In this document: positions 52,307-61,498 of the stretch, in pieces
Layout: each line of letters begins with the position of its first letter
Numbering within the stretch: the stretch's first letter is position 1
DNA from: an uncultured Eubacteriales bacterium
GTDB taxonomy: Bacteria > Bacillota > Clostridia > Oscillospirales > CAG-272
Length of the DNA stretch: 64,000 nt
NCBI GenBank assembly: GCA_934394585.1
Contig: CAKRQU010000001.1
Coordinates: 1-64,000, forward strand
Direction of reading: 5' to 3'
Position numbers and translations under genes: made by a program
Notes under the pieces: model-generated
Database searches by the model: none
What the model was told of the DNA's origin: nothing
The model's input: only the letters and a program-made list of their open reading frames with translations

Positions 52307-53272
52307 ATGGCTATAGTAACAACAACCGAAATGTTTAAAAAAGCTTACGACGGCGGATATGCCGTAGGCGCTTTCAACATCAACAATATGGAAATAATCC
52401 AGGCTATCACCGAGGCTGCCGCAGAGCAGAAATCTCCTGTTATCCTTCAGGTTTCCGCAGGCGCGAGAAAGTATGCAAAGCATACCTATCTCATGGCTCT
52501 CGCACGTGCCGCAGCCGAGGACAGCGGAGTTGATTTCGCTCTTCATCTCGATCACGGCGCCGATTTCGATATCTGCAAAGCGTGCATCGACGGCGGTTTC
52601 TCTTCCGTAATGATAGACGGCTCAAAGCATTCTTTCGAGGACAATATCGCCCTCACAAAGAAAGTTGTTGAGTATGCTCATGCACACGGCGTAGTGGTAG
52701 AGGGCGAGCTCGGCAAGCTGGCGGGCATCGAGGATGATGTTCATGTTTCCGCCGAGGATTCCACATACACACGTCCCGAAGAGGTAGAAGAATTTGTCAC
52801 TAAGACAGGCGTTGACTCTCTGGCTATCGCTATCGGTACATCTCACGGCGCATATAAATTCACACCCGAGCAGTGCACGAGAAATGCGGACGGTATCCTT
52901 GTTCCGCCTCCGCTCCGTTTCGATATACTCGAGGAAATTTCGAAAAGACTGCCGGGCTTCCCGATAGTTCTGCACGGCGCTTCTTCCGTTCCGCAGGAAT
53001 ATGTAAAAGAAATCAATGCTCTCGGCGGTAAGCTGCCCGATGCTATCGGTATTCCCGAGGATGAGCTTCGTCATGCGGCACAGCTGTCCGTATGCAAGAT
53101 AAATATCGACTCCGATATCCGTCTTGCCATGACAGCAGCTATCCGTCGTGTCCTCTCCGAAGATCCTTCCGTTTTCGACCCGCGCACATATCTTTCCGCA
53201 GCCCGCACCGAGGTAAAGAAGATGGTTACGCACAAGATCGTCGAGGTTCTCGGTTCCAACGGCAAGGCATAA
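52307..53272 (+). CDS. fba: Class II fructose-bisphosphate aldolase
   Basis: A 321-residue zinc aldolase cleaving fructose 1,6-bisphosphate. It has AVGAFNINNME at the N-terminus, the LHLDHGADF segment with catalytic Asp and zinc His, the zinc ligands in GTSHGAYKF and VLHGASSV, and NIDSDIR near the phosphate site. Length and pattern fit the class II A/ketose-bisphosphate group. It works with pgk and tpiA encoded 40 kb away. The thioesterase gene begins 12 nt later. Confidence 0.96.
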   Translation: MAIVTTTEMFKKAYDGGYAVGAFNINNMEIIQAITEAAAEQKSPVILQVSAGARKYAKHTYLMALARAAAEDSGVDFALHLDHGADFDICKACIDGGFSSVMIDGSKHSFEDNIALTKKVVEYAHAHGVVVEGELGKLAGIEDDVHVSAEDSTYTRPEEVEEFVTKTGVDSLAIAIGTSHGAYKFTPEQCTRNADGILVPPPLRFDILEEISKRLPGFPIVLHGASSVPQEYVKEINALGGKLPDAIGIPEDELRHAAQLSVCKINIDSDIRLAMTAAIRRVLSEDPSVFDPRTYLSAARTEVKKMVTHKIVEVLGSNGKA

Positions 53273-53284
53273 GTTTTTTCGAAA

Positions 53285-54004
53285 ATGAAGTGGCATAAAA
53301 CCATACTGACAGATATGCACGACGCGGACAGCGAACGCATCATCCGTCCGGCAGGTCTGCTGAAATATTTTCATACGGCTTCAAACGAGCAGCTCGCAAA
53401 AAGCTACGGACTGACGGAAGATGAGCTTCGCCGTCGCGATACGGCTTTTATCCTCAGCTCCATGAGCGTGGATGTTTTTTCTCCCGTATATATGGAAGAA
53501 GAAATAGAAATAACGACATTTGCAGAGGTTTCGCACGGAGTGAAATTCGGGCGGACTTACGAAATGCGTCGCAAAGATGAACTTGTCGCCGCGGCACACG
53601 GGCAATTTGCTCTCGTCCGCATAAGCGACCGCGCTTTTGTGCGCGTGGATGAAGCAGGGCATACCTTTGACGCGGAGGAAAGAACGCGCACGATGTTTTT
53701 CGACGGCAGAATAAAGCCGATAAAAATCGAAGAAATGACTGCGGCAGGGACGTTTACCGTGCCGTACAGCTTCATCGACCGGAATAAACACATGAATAAT
53801 ACGTGGTATGCGGATATGCTTCTTTCGGCGATACCCGATTTTGAAGCGAAAAATCTTTCTTCTTTCTGCATATCGTATCTCCATGAAGCAAAGCGCGGGG
53901 AAACGCTTTTCCTGTGGTATTTGTACGACGGAGAAAAATACACGGTAAAAAGCACATTTGCCGACGGAAGCGTGAATGCGCTTGCGCTGGTAAAGCTGAA
54001 ATAA
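53285..54004 (+). CDS. Acyl-ACP thioesterase
   Basis: A 239-residue double hot-dog thioesterase that releases fatty acids from acyl-ACP. The first domain starts with D-x-D-S-E-R-I-I and has SSMSVDVFSPVYMEEEIEI. The second carries the family hallmark FIDRNKHMNNTWYADMLL with the active-site Asn/His. It has no good ribosome binding site and sits 12 nt after fba, so it is read from the fba transcript. Confidence 0.88.
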   Translation: MKWHKTILTDMHDADSERIIRPAGLLKYFHTASNEQLAKSYGLTEDELRRRDTAFILSSMSVDVFSPVYMEEEIEITTFAEVSHGVKFGRTYEMRRKDELVAAAHGQFALVRISDRAFVRVDEAGHTFDAEERTRTMFFDGRIKPIKIEEMTAAGTFTVPYSFIDRNKHMNNTWYADMLLSAIPDFEAKNLSSFCISYLHEAKRGETLFLWYLYDGEKYTVKSTFADGSVNALALVKLK

Positions 54005-54009
54005 AAATG

Positions 54010-54043
54010 AAAAAGCCGCCCGTTTTCGGGCGGTTTTTGTTTT
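54010..54043 (+). terminator. Terminator of fba-thioesterase, also outer hairpin of repeat G
   Basis: Stem AAAGCCGCCCG/CGGGCGGTTTTT with a TTTT loop. It is in the position where other copies of the dispersed repeat carry their outer GGGCGGC hairpin. Confidence 0.85.
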
Positions 54044-54790
54044 TCTTTGGCAAAGAAACAAAAGTTAATTTTCCCCTGCGGGAGAACGGGGTGTACTTTT
54101 CACTGACGAAAAGTACCAAAAGTCATCAAAGGAAGGCTCCTCGCCCTCCTTTGCAAACTACCTCGCACCCCGTCGAGTCAGCCGCAGAAAGTAATGCGCG
54201 GCAAGTGAGTGCTATATATAGCAAATCAAAAAGCCCTTGTCTATCTCTCATCATATCATCAGCCATACCGCGCGTGCGAACACAGTATGCCGCAAAAAGC
54301 GAGCAGATTCGACGGGGTGGGTGGTGCCACGCCGAAAGTTTAGATACGCTTCCCACTATAGGCTAAACTCCACCCGTGCGAGCATGACTTGATGGACATC
54401 GAGTCGGGGAAGGTTTAGTTCTGGCTTGAGCAGACTAAAGTCCGTGTTAAGCGGGGGTCTGAACTGCGCTTCCGGTTTCGTCTATGGTCGGACTGTCGGG
54501 GCAGTATGTTCGCACGAGTCGCCGCGAGGCGACAGAATGAGATGAAAAGAGGAATTGACACATACGCGCAGCGTGTGTGTCGGCGTCGCCGAGACAGGAG
54601 TTGCCTTCCTCTTTTTGACTTTTGGTATACTCCGTCTCGGCGACGCCGTTCAGAGGTGGCTCCGCCACCCTGAACCCTCCTCTTGGTCACGCAAAAGTAC
54701 ACCCCGTTCTCCTGTAGGAGAAGAGTAACTTTTTCCAAAGCTTTTGTCAAAAGCGCGACCCTCGTTTCCCTCGAAAAGAAAAGAAACTTT
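54010..54790 (+). repeat. Dispersed intergenic repeat, copy G, with M3 and M4
   Basis: Full copy in plus orientation between two convergent genes. The left end reads inward as TTTCTTTGGCAAAGAAA, AGTTAATTTTCC, GGGAGAACGGGGTGTACTTTT, then hairpin and CCAAAAGTCATCAAAGG; the right end is the inverted equivalent. The core is about 54128-54620, with palindrome TGCTATATATAGCA at about 54210-54223. M4 sits in the GAGGAA/TTCCTC loop (about 54555-54602) and M3 in the right end hairpin (about 54628-54682). Confidence 0.88.
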
Positions 54791-54803
54791 CATAAAAAAC
54801 AAA

Positions 54804-54832
54804 GTCACAGACGCTATGCAATGCGTCTGTGA
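54804..54832 (-). terminator. Terminator of GH94-tdk-fhs
   Basis: A perfect 11-bp stem GTCACAGACGC/GCGTCTGTGAC, followed on the minus strand by TTTGTTTTTTA. Confidence 0.82.
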
Positions 54833-54845
54833 CCCTATTCTTATC

Positions 54846-56510
54846 TTAAAAAAGCCCTGTAATTTTACCGTCGGAAGAAACATCTATATTCTCCGCAGCG
54901 GGGATTTTCGGCAGACCGGGCATGGTCATTATATCTCCGGTGAGAGCCACGATAAAGCCCGCGCCTGCGGAAATTTTCAGCGATCTCACATTGACCGTGA
55001 AACCGTCGGGCGCTCCCGTGAGCTTCGGATCATCCGAAAAACTGTACTGCGTTTTCGCGATGCATACGGGAAAACTTTCAAATCCCAGCTCCTTTATGCG
55101 GGCGAGCTGTGCACGCGCCTGCGCGGAAAATTCCGCACCTTTGCCGCCGTATATTTTTGTCACCACGGCATTTATTTTTTCTTCCGTGGTCATTGCATCG
55201 CCGTAAGCAAATCTGAAATCCGGTTTTTGTGCGGATTCGCATACACGCACGATTTCATGCGCCAGCTCTGTGGCACCGTTTCCGCCGTCTGCCCATGCCG
55301 TGGAAACGGCAATATCAAGACCTGCACCGCGACAGGTATTTACCACTTCGTTTATTTCCTCATCCGTATCTGTCGGGAAACGGTTTACGGCGACCACGCA
55401 GGGAAGCCCGTAAACGTTTTTTATATTCGAAGCATGGCGGAAAAGATTTGTCGCTATGCCTTGCGCAAGCTGTTTTTCCGGTGAGGCGGATACGCCGTGC
55501 GCTTTCAGTGCGCGCACAGTGGTTACAAGTACCACTGCATCGGGGACAAGACCAGCCATGCGGCATTTTATATCGAGAAATTTCTCGGCACCGAGATCTG
55601 CGCCGAAACCTGCCTCAGTGACGGCAAAATCTCCCGCTTTCATCGCCGCTTTTGTGGCGATAACGGAATTGCACCCGTGTGCGATATTTGCAAAGGGACC
55701 GCCGTGAACAAAAGCGGGCGTGCCCTCCAGCGTCTGAACGAGATTGGGTTTGAGCGCATCACGCAGGAGCGCCGACATAGCGCCCGCCGCTTTCAGATCG
55801 CCCGCCGTGACGGGATCGCCGTCATAAGTGTAGCCGACTATGATACGTGAAATTCGCGATTTCAGATCGTCTATGGAAGAGGAAAGACAGAGCACAGCCA
55901 TTATTTCCGATGCGACGGTGATATCAAAACCATCCTCGCGCGGCACGCCGTTTGTACTGCCACCCAGCCCGTCCACTACATAGCGGAGCTGGCGGTCGTT
56001 CATATCCACGCAGCGCCGCCATGTTATTTTACGCGGATCTATGCCGAGAGCATTTCCCTGATGGATATGATTATCCAGCATGGCGGCGAGCAGATTGTTT
56101 GCCGCGCCTATCGCATGAAAATCTCCAGTGAAATGCAGATTTATATCCTCCATCGGTATGACCTGCGCATATCCGCCGCCGGCGGCGCCGCCTTTTATGC
56201 CGAAAACGGGACCGAGCGAAGGCTCGCGCAGTGCCACGACGGATTTTTTGCCGATTTTTCTCAGCGCGTCGGCGAGTCCTATCGTGGTGGTGGTTTTGCC
56301 CTCGCCGAAGCGCGTCGGCGTTGTCGCCGTCACGAGTATCAGCTTCCCGTTTTCACGCTTGCTTTCCGAAAGGAAGGAAAGCTCGATTTTTGCTTTGTCT
56401 TTTCCGTAGGGAATAAGATATTTTTCATCTATATGAGCGCGGCGGGCTATTTCCGTTATCGGACACGCCTTTGCGCTCTGTGCTATTTCTATATCGGATA
56501 AATATGCCAT
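54846..56510 (-). CDS. fhs: Formate-tetrahydrofolate ligase
   Basis: A 554-residue ATP-dependent ligase making 10-formyl-THF. The start MAYLSDIEIAQ (56510) follows GGAAGGAG; the longer frame upstream runs antisense-like through tdk and is ignored. P-loop TPTRFGEGKTTTTIGL (near residue 60), REPSLGPVFGIKGGAAGGG, and NNLLAAMLDNH are typical. It is common in anaerobic Clostridia for one-carbon metabolism, alongside glyA. It is last in the operon with the GH94 and tdk genes. Confidence 0.97.
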   Translation of the reverse strand: MAYLSDIEIAQSAKACPITEIARRAHIDEKYLIPYGKDKAKIELSFLSESKRENGKLILVTATTPTRFGEGKTTTTIGLADALRKIGKKSVVALREPSLGPVFGIKGGAAGGGYAQVIPMEDINLHFTGDFHAIGAANNLLAAMLDNHIHQGNALGIDPRKITWRRCVDMNDRQLRYVVDGLGGSTNGVPREDGFDITVASEIMAVLCLSSSIDDLKSRISRIIVGYTYDGDPVTAGDLKAAGAMSALLRDALKPNLVQTLEGTPAFVHGGPFANIAHGCNSVIATKAAMKAGDFAVTEAGFGADLGAEKFLDIKCRMAGLVPDAVVLVTTVRALKAHGVSASPEKQLAQGIATNLFRHASNIKNVYGLPCVVAVNRFPTDTDEEINEVVNTCRGAGLDIAVSTAWADGGNGATELAHEIVRVCESAQKPDFRFAYGDAMTTEEKINAVVTKIYGGKGAEFSAQARAQLARIKELGFESFPVCIAKTQYSFSDDPKLTGAPDGFTVNVRSLKISAGAGFIVALTGDIMTMPGLPKIPAAENIDVSSDGKITGLF

Positions 56511-56530
56511 TTTGTACTCCTTCCGGTATA

Positions 56531-57115
56531 TTATTTTATTTTCTCCCCGCTTTTTATCGCGCGCGACCAGCATTTGTGGCAAAGCGCCGTATAGCTGTCG
56601 TTTCCGCCTATCATCACCTGCTCGCCAGAAGTCACCACGCGTCCGTCGCTTCCGATGCGCGCGTTTACTATGGCTTTCACGCCGCAGGAGCATACTGTTT
56701 TTATTTCCGTGATGGAATCGGCTACCTCAAAAAGCCTCCTGCTCCCGGGGAAAAGATGCGTCATGAAATCGGTTCTCAGCCCGAAGCACAGCACGGGGAT
56801 ATTGCGGTCGTTTACGATATTTCTCAGATTGTCTATCTGCGCGGGAGAGAAAAACTGGCATTCGTCGGCGATTATCACATCTATATCGTTTTTGCTTTCC
56901 AGTATTTTTTCGATATCGTCATCGGGAAAAAACATATCCGCATGTGCCGAAAGCCCTATGCGCGAGCATACGAGCCCCGCGCCGTCGCGCGTATCGGTGC
57001 TCGGTTTTATCAGCCATACGCGCATGCCTCGTTCTTCGTAATTGAATTTTGTTATCAGCGCATTGGCGGATTTCGACGAACCCATAGCGCCGTATTTGAA
57101 ATAAAGCTTTGCCAT
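56531..57115 (-). CDS. tdk: Thymidine kinase
   Basis: A 194-residue type II thymidine kinase. P-loop GAMGSSKSANAL near residue 10, Walker B-like IIADECQFFSPAQ with catalytic Glu, lasso region LCFGLRTDFMTHLFPGS, and zinc-binding Cys pairs (CSCG and CHKC). The start overlaps the GH94 stop (TAATG). fhs follows after 20 nt. Confidence 0.95.
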   Translation of the reverse strand: MAKLYFKYGAMGSSKSANALITKFNYEERGMRVWLIKPSTDTRDGAGLVCSRIGLSAHADMFFPDDDIEKILESKNDIDVIIADECQFFSPAQIDNLRNIVNDRNIPVLCFGLRTDFMTHLFPGSRRLFEVADSITEIKTVCSCGVKAIVNARIGSDGRVVTSGEQVMIGGNDSYTALCHKCWSRAIKSGEKIK

Positions 57116-59397
57116 TATTTTTTACCGAGAGTTACGGTTATTTCGAGAGTTTCTCCCTCTGCTGCGGGAGGAACGATATTTTTTTCGTAATTTACCGTTT
57201 CGCCGTTTATTTCCATGGAGAGGACGTCGCTGCCCTCGCCGTTTCCGATGAAGGTGATTTCATATCGGCAGCCGCGGAATACTTTTGTTATTTTGCTTTC
57301 GTGCCATGAGAGCGGCAGGCAGGGATCTATGCGCAGACCCTCAAGCTCCGCATGCAGACCGAAAACGTATTCCGTGATGCTTTTCAGCATCCATGAGCCG
57401 GAAGCTGTTCTCCAGCTCTGCCCGGGAGTTCCCGCGCGATAGCCTGTTTCGGGCGCGAAATACGAATTGAACATGGCATACGGCTCGCCGCATTTCACTG
57501 CGTAATCCGTATCTGAGGGGAGCATTTTCTTTATGCCCTCCTCGACTCTGTCGGGACGGCGGAGAATGCTGTCCACGGCGAGTTTCCATGCGGAAGGATG
57601 CAGATATATTCCGCCGTTGTCCTGTACGCCGGGGAGCTTTTCAGCCATGGAACCTATATAGCTGTACTGATGCGAATATGCGGGATAAGCGAGACGTATG
57701 CCGAGATCTGTTTCCAGTATTTCTTCGGCTTTGTCCATCGCTTTGCCTGCGCGCTCGCCCATGCCCGCGAAAACGGACCAGAGCTGAGGTATGAGGAATA
57801 TTTTACCCTCTTCGCAGTCGGAGGCACCCATTTTTATATCGTTATCGGTGCGCGCGTAGATGTAATATCCGCCTTTTTCATCCCATCCGTATTCGTTTAT
57901 GCGGCGTTCCATTATGGCGGCACGCTCGCGCGCGAGCTTTGCGTCCGCGCTCTTGCCGAGCCAGTCCGCTATTTCGGCGAGCATTTTCGCCGCGCGTACC
58001 CATGCTATGGAAAGCCATACGGAAACGCCTTTTCCTTCAAGTCCCGCATAGTTTACGCAGTCGTTCCAGTCGCCGCCCCATATACGCACCAGACCGTAAA
58101 GCCCCTGGAAATTATAGAGATAATCGACAGAGCGGCGTATATGCTCGTAAACGGAGCCGCAGGAGCCGTTATTGAATTTCACTTCTTCGAGAAGCAGCCC
58201 GGGCTCTCCGAGTTCACGGATTATTGTATGCACGGCAAAGGTCATCCATACCGTATTATCGGCGAAATTGCGGTCGGCGATATTTCCGCCTATTATCGTT
58301 CTCGGCGCGTAGCCGTTTTCGTACTGATACGAAAGCACGCGCTTCATGCGCTCCCATGCGAGAGCGGGATTTATCGCGGCAAGACATTCCGTATCGCTCG
58401 TCATATCACGATAGCCGTTGTGACGCACGCGCGCCCAGCGGCTGCCCATATCCGTGGCATAGCGGAGCCAGCCGTTGTAGAGATAATTGAGATGCGGGAT
58501 GGGGGTTTCTATTTCCACGTCGCGTATACGAGCGGCGTATTTCTTTTCCATTGCTTCAAATTCGCTTTCGACCATCGCGTCGCTCGGACGGATGAATTCA
58601 TCCTCGGAAAGCGCCGCGCCGACGACGTAATGAATGGTTTTGCTCTCGCCGGAGGCGAGCATCACGGAATTTTCGAGGGCATAGCAGAGCTTTTCGGAAT
58701 TGCAGTCGCTGCCCGTGCAGCCCGTGCAACGGCGGAGCGCCGCGGGATGCTGTTCATCGCCGTAGGGACCGATGAAGGCATTTCTTCTGGAATCAAATCC
58801 AGTCACGCTTTCCGATGCGGACATATATCCCCATACGGGTCTGTTGCGCTTTGAAAAGAAAGGCATATAAGCCTTGCCCCATACGGCATTTTTGCCAAAG
58901 TCAAATCCGCCGGAGGCGAGATTGTAGCCCTGCGGCTTGTAGGGGTCGTCTATTTCCGTTCTGGCATAAGCCACCAGCTTCAGATCGCGGGGACGGTCGG
59001 AATTATTCGTCAGAGTGACGCTCCATATCTCGTATTTTCCTTCATTCGGCACAAATATGCGCACAGAGCTGCTTATCTGGCTGTAGGAAAGGGAAATGAC
59101 ACTGCTTCCGTTGCTGTGAGCGCAGGAAAAATCGCCGTAGCCGTAGCCCATCGGCAGACCGAAGGCGCTCCATGATCTGTCGCCCTCGCGCACGAAAATA
59201 TTTCTGTTTGAAACGAGAGGTATGCGCCTGCCCATATCGTCCTGCGCAAAGCCCTCGCCAAAACCTACCTGCGATGTGAATGTGATATATTCGTCATTAT
59301 ACATATAATTGTACCAATGACGGGGAGTTTCCGGTTCGGTGATGACAAAGGTGGAGCCGTCGCCGATAAAATGTCCGTACCATTTGTATTCGTTCAT
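57115..59397 (-). CDS. GH94 glycoside phosphorylase
   Basis: A 760-residue inverting phosphorylase of family GH94 (cellobiose/chitobiose phosphorylase-like). N-terminal beta-sandwich (residues 1 to about 290), then an (alpha/alpha)6 barrel. Catalytic Asp lies in RIWGGDWNDCVN; phosphate and sugar-site segments are DNGGIYLHPSAWKLAVDS, TPGQSWRTASGSWML and LEGLRIDPCLPLSW. It has no signal peptide, so it acts on imported oligosaccharide, releasing a sugar 1-phosphate. The substrate cannot be read from sequence. The start at 59397 follows AGGAGA. It is first in the operon with tdk and fhs, an unexpected grouping. Confidence 0.88.
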   Translation of the reverse strand: MNEYKWYGHFIGDGSTFVITEPETPRHWYNYMYNDEYITFTSQVGFGEGFAQDDMGRRIPLVSNRNIFVREGDRSWSAFGLPMGYGYGDFSCAHSNGSSVISLSYSQISSSVRIFVPNEGKYEIWSVTLTNNSDRPRDLKLVAYARTEIDDPYKPQGYNLASGGFDFGKNAVWGKAYMPFFSKRNRPVWGYMSASESVTGFDSRRNAFIGPYGDEQHPAALRRCTGCTGSDCNSEKLCYALENSVMLASGESKTIHYVVGAALSEDEFIRPSDAMVESEFEAMEKKYAARIRDVEIETPIPHLNYLYNGWLRYATDMGSRWARVRHNGYRDMTSDTECLAAINPALAWERMKRVLSYQYENGYAPRTIIGGNIADRNFADNTVWMTFAVHTIIRELGEPGLLLEEVKFNNGSCGSVYEHIRRSVDYLYNFQGLYGLVRIWGGDWNDCVNYAGLEGKGVSVWLSIAWVRAAKMLAEIADWLGKSADAKLARERAAIMERRINEYGWDEKGGYYIYARTDNDIKMGASDCEEGKIFLIPQLWSVFAGMGERAGKAMDKAEEILETDLGIRLAYPAYSHQYSYIGSMAEKLPGVQDNGGIYLHPSAWKLAVDSILRRPDRVEEGIKKMLPSDTDYAVKCGEPYAMFNSYFAPETGYRAGTPGQSWRTASGSWMLKSITEYVFGLHAELEGLRIDPCLPLSWHESKITKVFRGCRYEITFIGNGEGSDVLSMEINGETVNYEKNIVPPAAEGETLEITVTLGKK

Positions 59398-59436
59398 AAG
59401 AAAAAAATCTCCTGTCTGAATTATTGTATTGATTAT

Positions 59437-59465
59437 ATTATACATATCGCGGCGACGGATTTCAA
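59437..59465 (-). promoter_or_regulatory. Promoter of GH94-tdk-fhs
   Basis: Minus strand: TTGAAA (59465-59460), 17-nt spacer, TATAAT (59442-59437). Confidence 0.7.
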
Positions 59466-59535
59466 TATAAAATCCCCCGATTTTTTTGTATTTTTACGCT
59501 TTTTTTCGCAAAACGCAAAAATATGATTTTTTTGC

Positions 59536-59564
59536 TTGCCAAAATCGGGCTTTTGTGATAATAT
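59536..59564 (+). promoter_or_regulatory. Promoter of the small unknown gene at 59.6 kb
   Basis: TTGCCA (59536-59541), 17-nt spacer ending TGA, TAATAT (59559-59564). Confidence 0.55.
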
Positions 59565-59625
59565 ATAAAAAGAGACTGGATTCGATAAATGCGCTGTGAG
59601 CAGTATTGCTGAAAGGAAATAATAT

Positions 59626-60000
59626 ATGGAGAAATTTACAACCGGTCCTTTTAAAAAATTTGAAGATGTCCGTTTCGATGCCGAAGAGACAGAATGTGAA
59701 GACGGTACAAAAAAGGTCAGGGCATTTGTGATGTGGCATGGAAAGGAATTCAGTGCAACAGCAACATGCAATAAAGCAGATACTTATGATTTCGATGTCG
59801 GATGCAGCATTGCTTTTTGCAAACTTGCCAAGAAGATTGTTGCCCACGAAGTAAAATATGCCCAAAAGAAAATGCATGATCTCGAGCTCGAAGCAACGGC
59901 AATAAACAGACAAAAAGAAGTATGGGAAAAGCATATAAAATATATGAGTGATAAATATGCTGTGGTGGAAAAGAATTTGAAAAGAATAACCGAAAATTGA
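59626..60000 (+). CDS. Uncharacterised small protein with C-terminal coiled coil
   Basis: A 124-residue hydrophilic protein. The first 65 residues alternate short strands (KKFEDVRFDAEET, KKVRAFVMWHGKEFSATATC); the last 60 are helical with heptad-like spacing (LELEATAINRQKEVWEKHI). No family recognised. GAAAGGA precedes the start and it has its own promoter. It lies 13 nt or more before the CPBP gene. Confidence 0.65.
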   Translation: MEKFTTGPFKKFEDVRFDAEETECEDGTKKVRAFVMWHGKEFSATATCNKADTYDFDVGCSIAFCKLAKKIVAHEVKYAQKKMHDLELEATAINRQKEVWEKHIKYMSDKYAVVEKNLKRITEN

Positions 60001-60058
60001 TTTATCATTTTATATGATGATTATTTCAATTGAAGAAGAAAAGGGGGCGATATGTAAT

Positions 60059-60907
60059 TTGAGAAGCAAAGCAAAGACAGCTTCGGTTCTGATTTCGGCA
60101 GCCATGCTCGTGCATGCACTGCTCCATACCGTAAGTCCGCTCATCCTTGCGCATTTTACCGGCACGTGGCAGACGCTTTTTTCCATGCTGCTCACGGTGC
60201 TCAGGCTCGGCATACCGTCTGTACTCATAATATACGGCTCGCGTCGTTTTTCGCTTCCTATGTATGACGGCGGCATGGATTGCTCAAATTCCGAGCTTTT
60301 TGCGGTATTTGTCGCGGCGTTCACTGGAATATATCTTTTCGGATTGGCATATTCGCTGATATTTCCGTCGGTTCCGTCGAGGGAGCTTTATTGCGGCTCT
60401 GCATTGCAGCGCATACTTTCGGCTGTGCTGATAACGGTTATGCCCGCCGCGCTGGAGGAACTTCTGATGCGCAGGCTCATTATGGGCAGGCTCGCAGCGT
60501 ACAATCAGTCGGCTTCGCTCATAATATCGTCGCTGATTTTCGCGCTGATGCATTTTTCGCCGGAAAAATTTCCTTATGCTTTCGTATGCGGACTGATAAT
60601 AGGCGCGGCATATCTGAAAACAGGCTCGCTTGCCGTAGTCGTGGCAGTGCATTTCGCAAATAATTTCACGGCATACGTTTCGGGATTTGTTTCATTTACT
60701 TTCTCGGGTAAGGTTTATACGGCGGTGTCCATATGCTTCACCGCGCTGTGCGTGATACTCGCAGCTTTTTCCGTGCCGAAAATCCTGCGCATGATGAAGC
60801 GGGATACGCGCGATTCCGTTTCGGAAACAGGCGCCGCGGAGCTTATCACTCCCGCCCTCGTCGTATATATGGCGGCGGCGATCGTGCGTCAGTTCTTTTT
60901 CATGTAA
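60059..60907 (+). CDS. CPBP family intramembrane protease
   Basis: About 282 residues with seven or eight helices. CPBP motifs are all visible: EELLMRRLIMGRL (Glu-Glu and Arg), LIFALMHFSPEKFPYAF (His), and VVVAVHFANN (His..Asn). These membrane proteases resemble eukaryotic Rce1 and bacteriocin immunity proteins. I prefer a TTG start at 60059 with AGGGGG 11 nt upstream; the frame is open back to ATG 60014, where no ribosome binding site is seen. tadA follows after 13 nt. Confidence 0.85.
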   Translation: MRSKAKTASVLISAAMLVHALLHTVSPLILAHFTGTWQTLFSMLLTVLRLGIPSVLIIYGSRRFSLPMYDGGMDCSNSELFAVFVAAFTGIYLFGLAYSLIFPSVPSRELYCGSALQRILSAVLITVMPAALEELLMRRLIMGRLAAYNQSASLIISSLIFALMHFSPEKFPYAFVCGLIIGAAYLKTGSLAVVVAVHFANNFTAYVSGFVSFTFSGKVYTAVSICFTALCVILAAFSVPKILRMMKRDTRDSVSETGAAELITPALVVYMAAAIVRQFFFM

Positions 60908-60920
60908 AGGCGGCGCGGCA

Positions 60921-61385
60921 ATGGAAGAAAAATTCATGCTGGAGGCGCTGAAGGAAGCGCAGCGTGCGGCAGCCCTTATGGAAACGCCCGTCGGCGCCGT
61001 GATCGTATGCGACGGCAAAATAGTCGGGCGAGGTTTCAACACGAGAGAAACGGACAAAAATGCGCTTTGCCACGCCGAAATAAAGGCGATAAACGAAGCC
61101 TGCCAAGCACTCGGCGGCTGGCGGCTTCACCGCTGCGATCTGTATGTCACGCTGGAACCGTGCCCCATGTGTGCGGGAGCGATAATAAATTCGCGCATAA
61201 AGCGCGTGTTTTTCGGGGCTTACGATAAAAAAGCCGGCTCTTTCGGGACAAAAACAGATCTCTGCGCCATGGAATTCAATCACAAACCGGAAATTTACGG
61301 CGGCATAATGGAAAAGGAATGCGCGAAAATTTTATCGGATTTTTTCGCGGAGCTTCGTAAATTGAAGAAAACGCACAAAAATTGA
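60921..61385 (+). CDS. tadA: tRNA adenosine deaminase TadA
   Basis: A 154-residue zinc deaminase converting A34 to inosine in tRNA-Arg(ACG). Zinc and proton-shuttle motifs CHAEIKAI and LEPCPMCAGAI are intact, with the TadA-specific RIKRVFFGAYDKKAG. Its start is 13 nt after the CPBP gene. No clear terminator was seen before the next promoter. Confidence 0.95.
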   Translation: MEEKFMLEALKEAQRAAALMETPVGAVIVCDGKIVGRGFNTRETDKNALCHAEIKAINEACQALGGWRLHRCDLYVTLEPCPMCAGAIINSRIKRVFFGAYDKKAGSFGTKTDLCAMEFNHKPEIYGGIMEKECAKILSDFFAELRKLKKTHKN

Positions 61386-61419
61386 CGGAATAATTTTATC
61401 TATTATTTTAAGAAAAGAT

Positions 61420-61448
61420 TTGACAATCACCATAAAGAGTGGTATAAT
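61420..61448 (+). promoter_or_regulatory. Promoter of the DUF3048 lipoprotein gene
   Basis: TTGACA (61420-61425), 17-nt spacer, TATAAT (61443-61448); a GTATC..GATAC inverted repeat lies just downstream (about 61463-61478). Confidence 0.8.
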
Positions 61449-61498
61449 ACCTATGTATCAAGGTATCATAGCGATACGAATAAACAGGAGTTGTAAAA

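Noticed and set aside
52622..53374. Minus-strand ORF opposite fba
   Set aside because: Antisense shadow of a clear aldolase gene.
54010..54790. Group II intron or transposase-bearing IS at the repeat copies
   Set aside because: No reverse transcriptase or transposase ORF and no intron domain V-like hairpin were found in any copy.
56511..56693. N-terminal extension of formate-tetrahydrofolate ligase
   Set aside because: It lies over the 3' end of tdk, is arginine-rich and non-conserved; the GGAAGGAG site and family alignment favour 56510.
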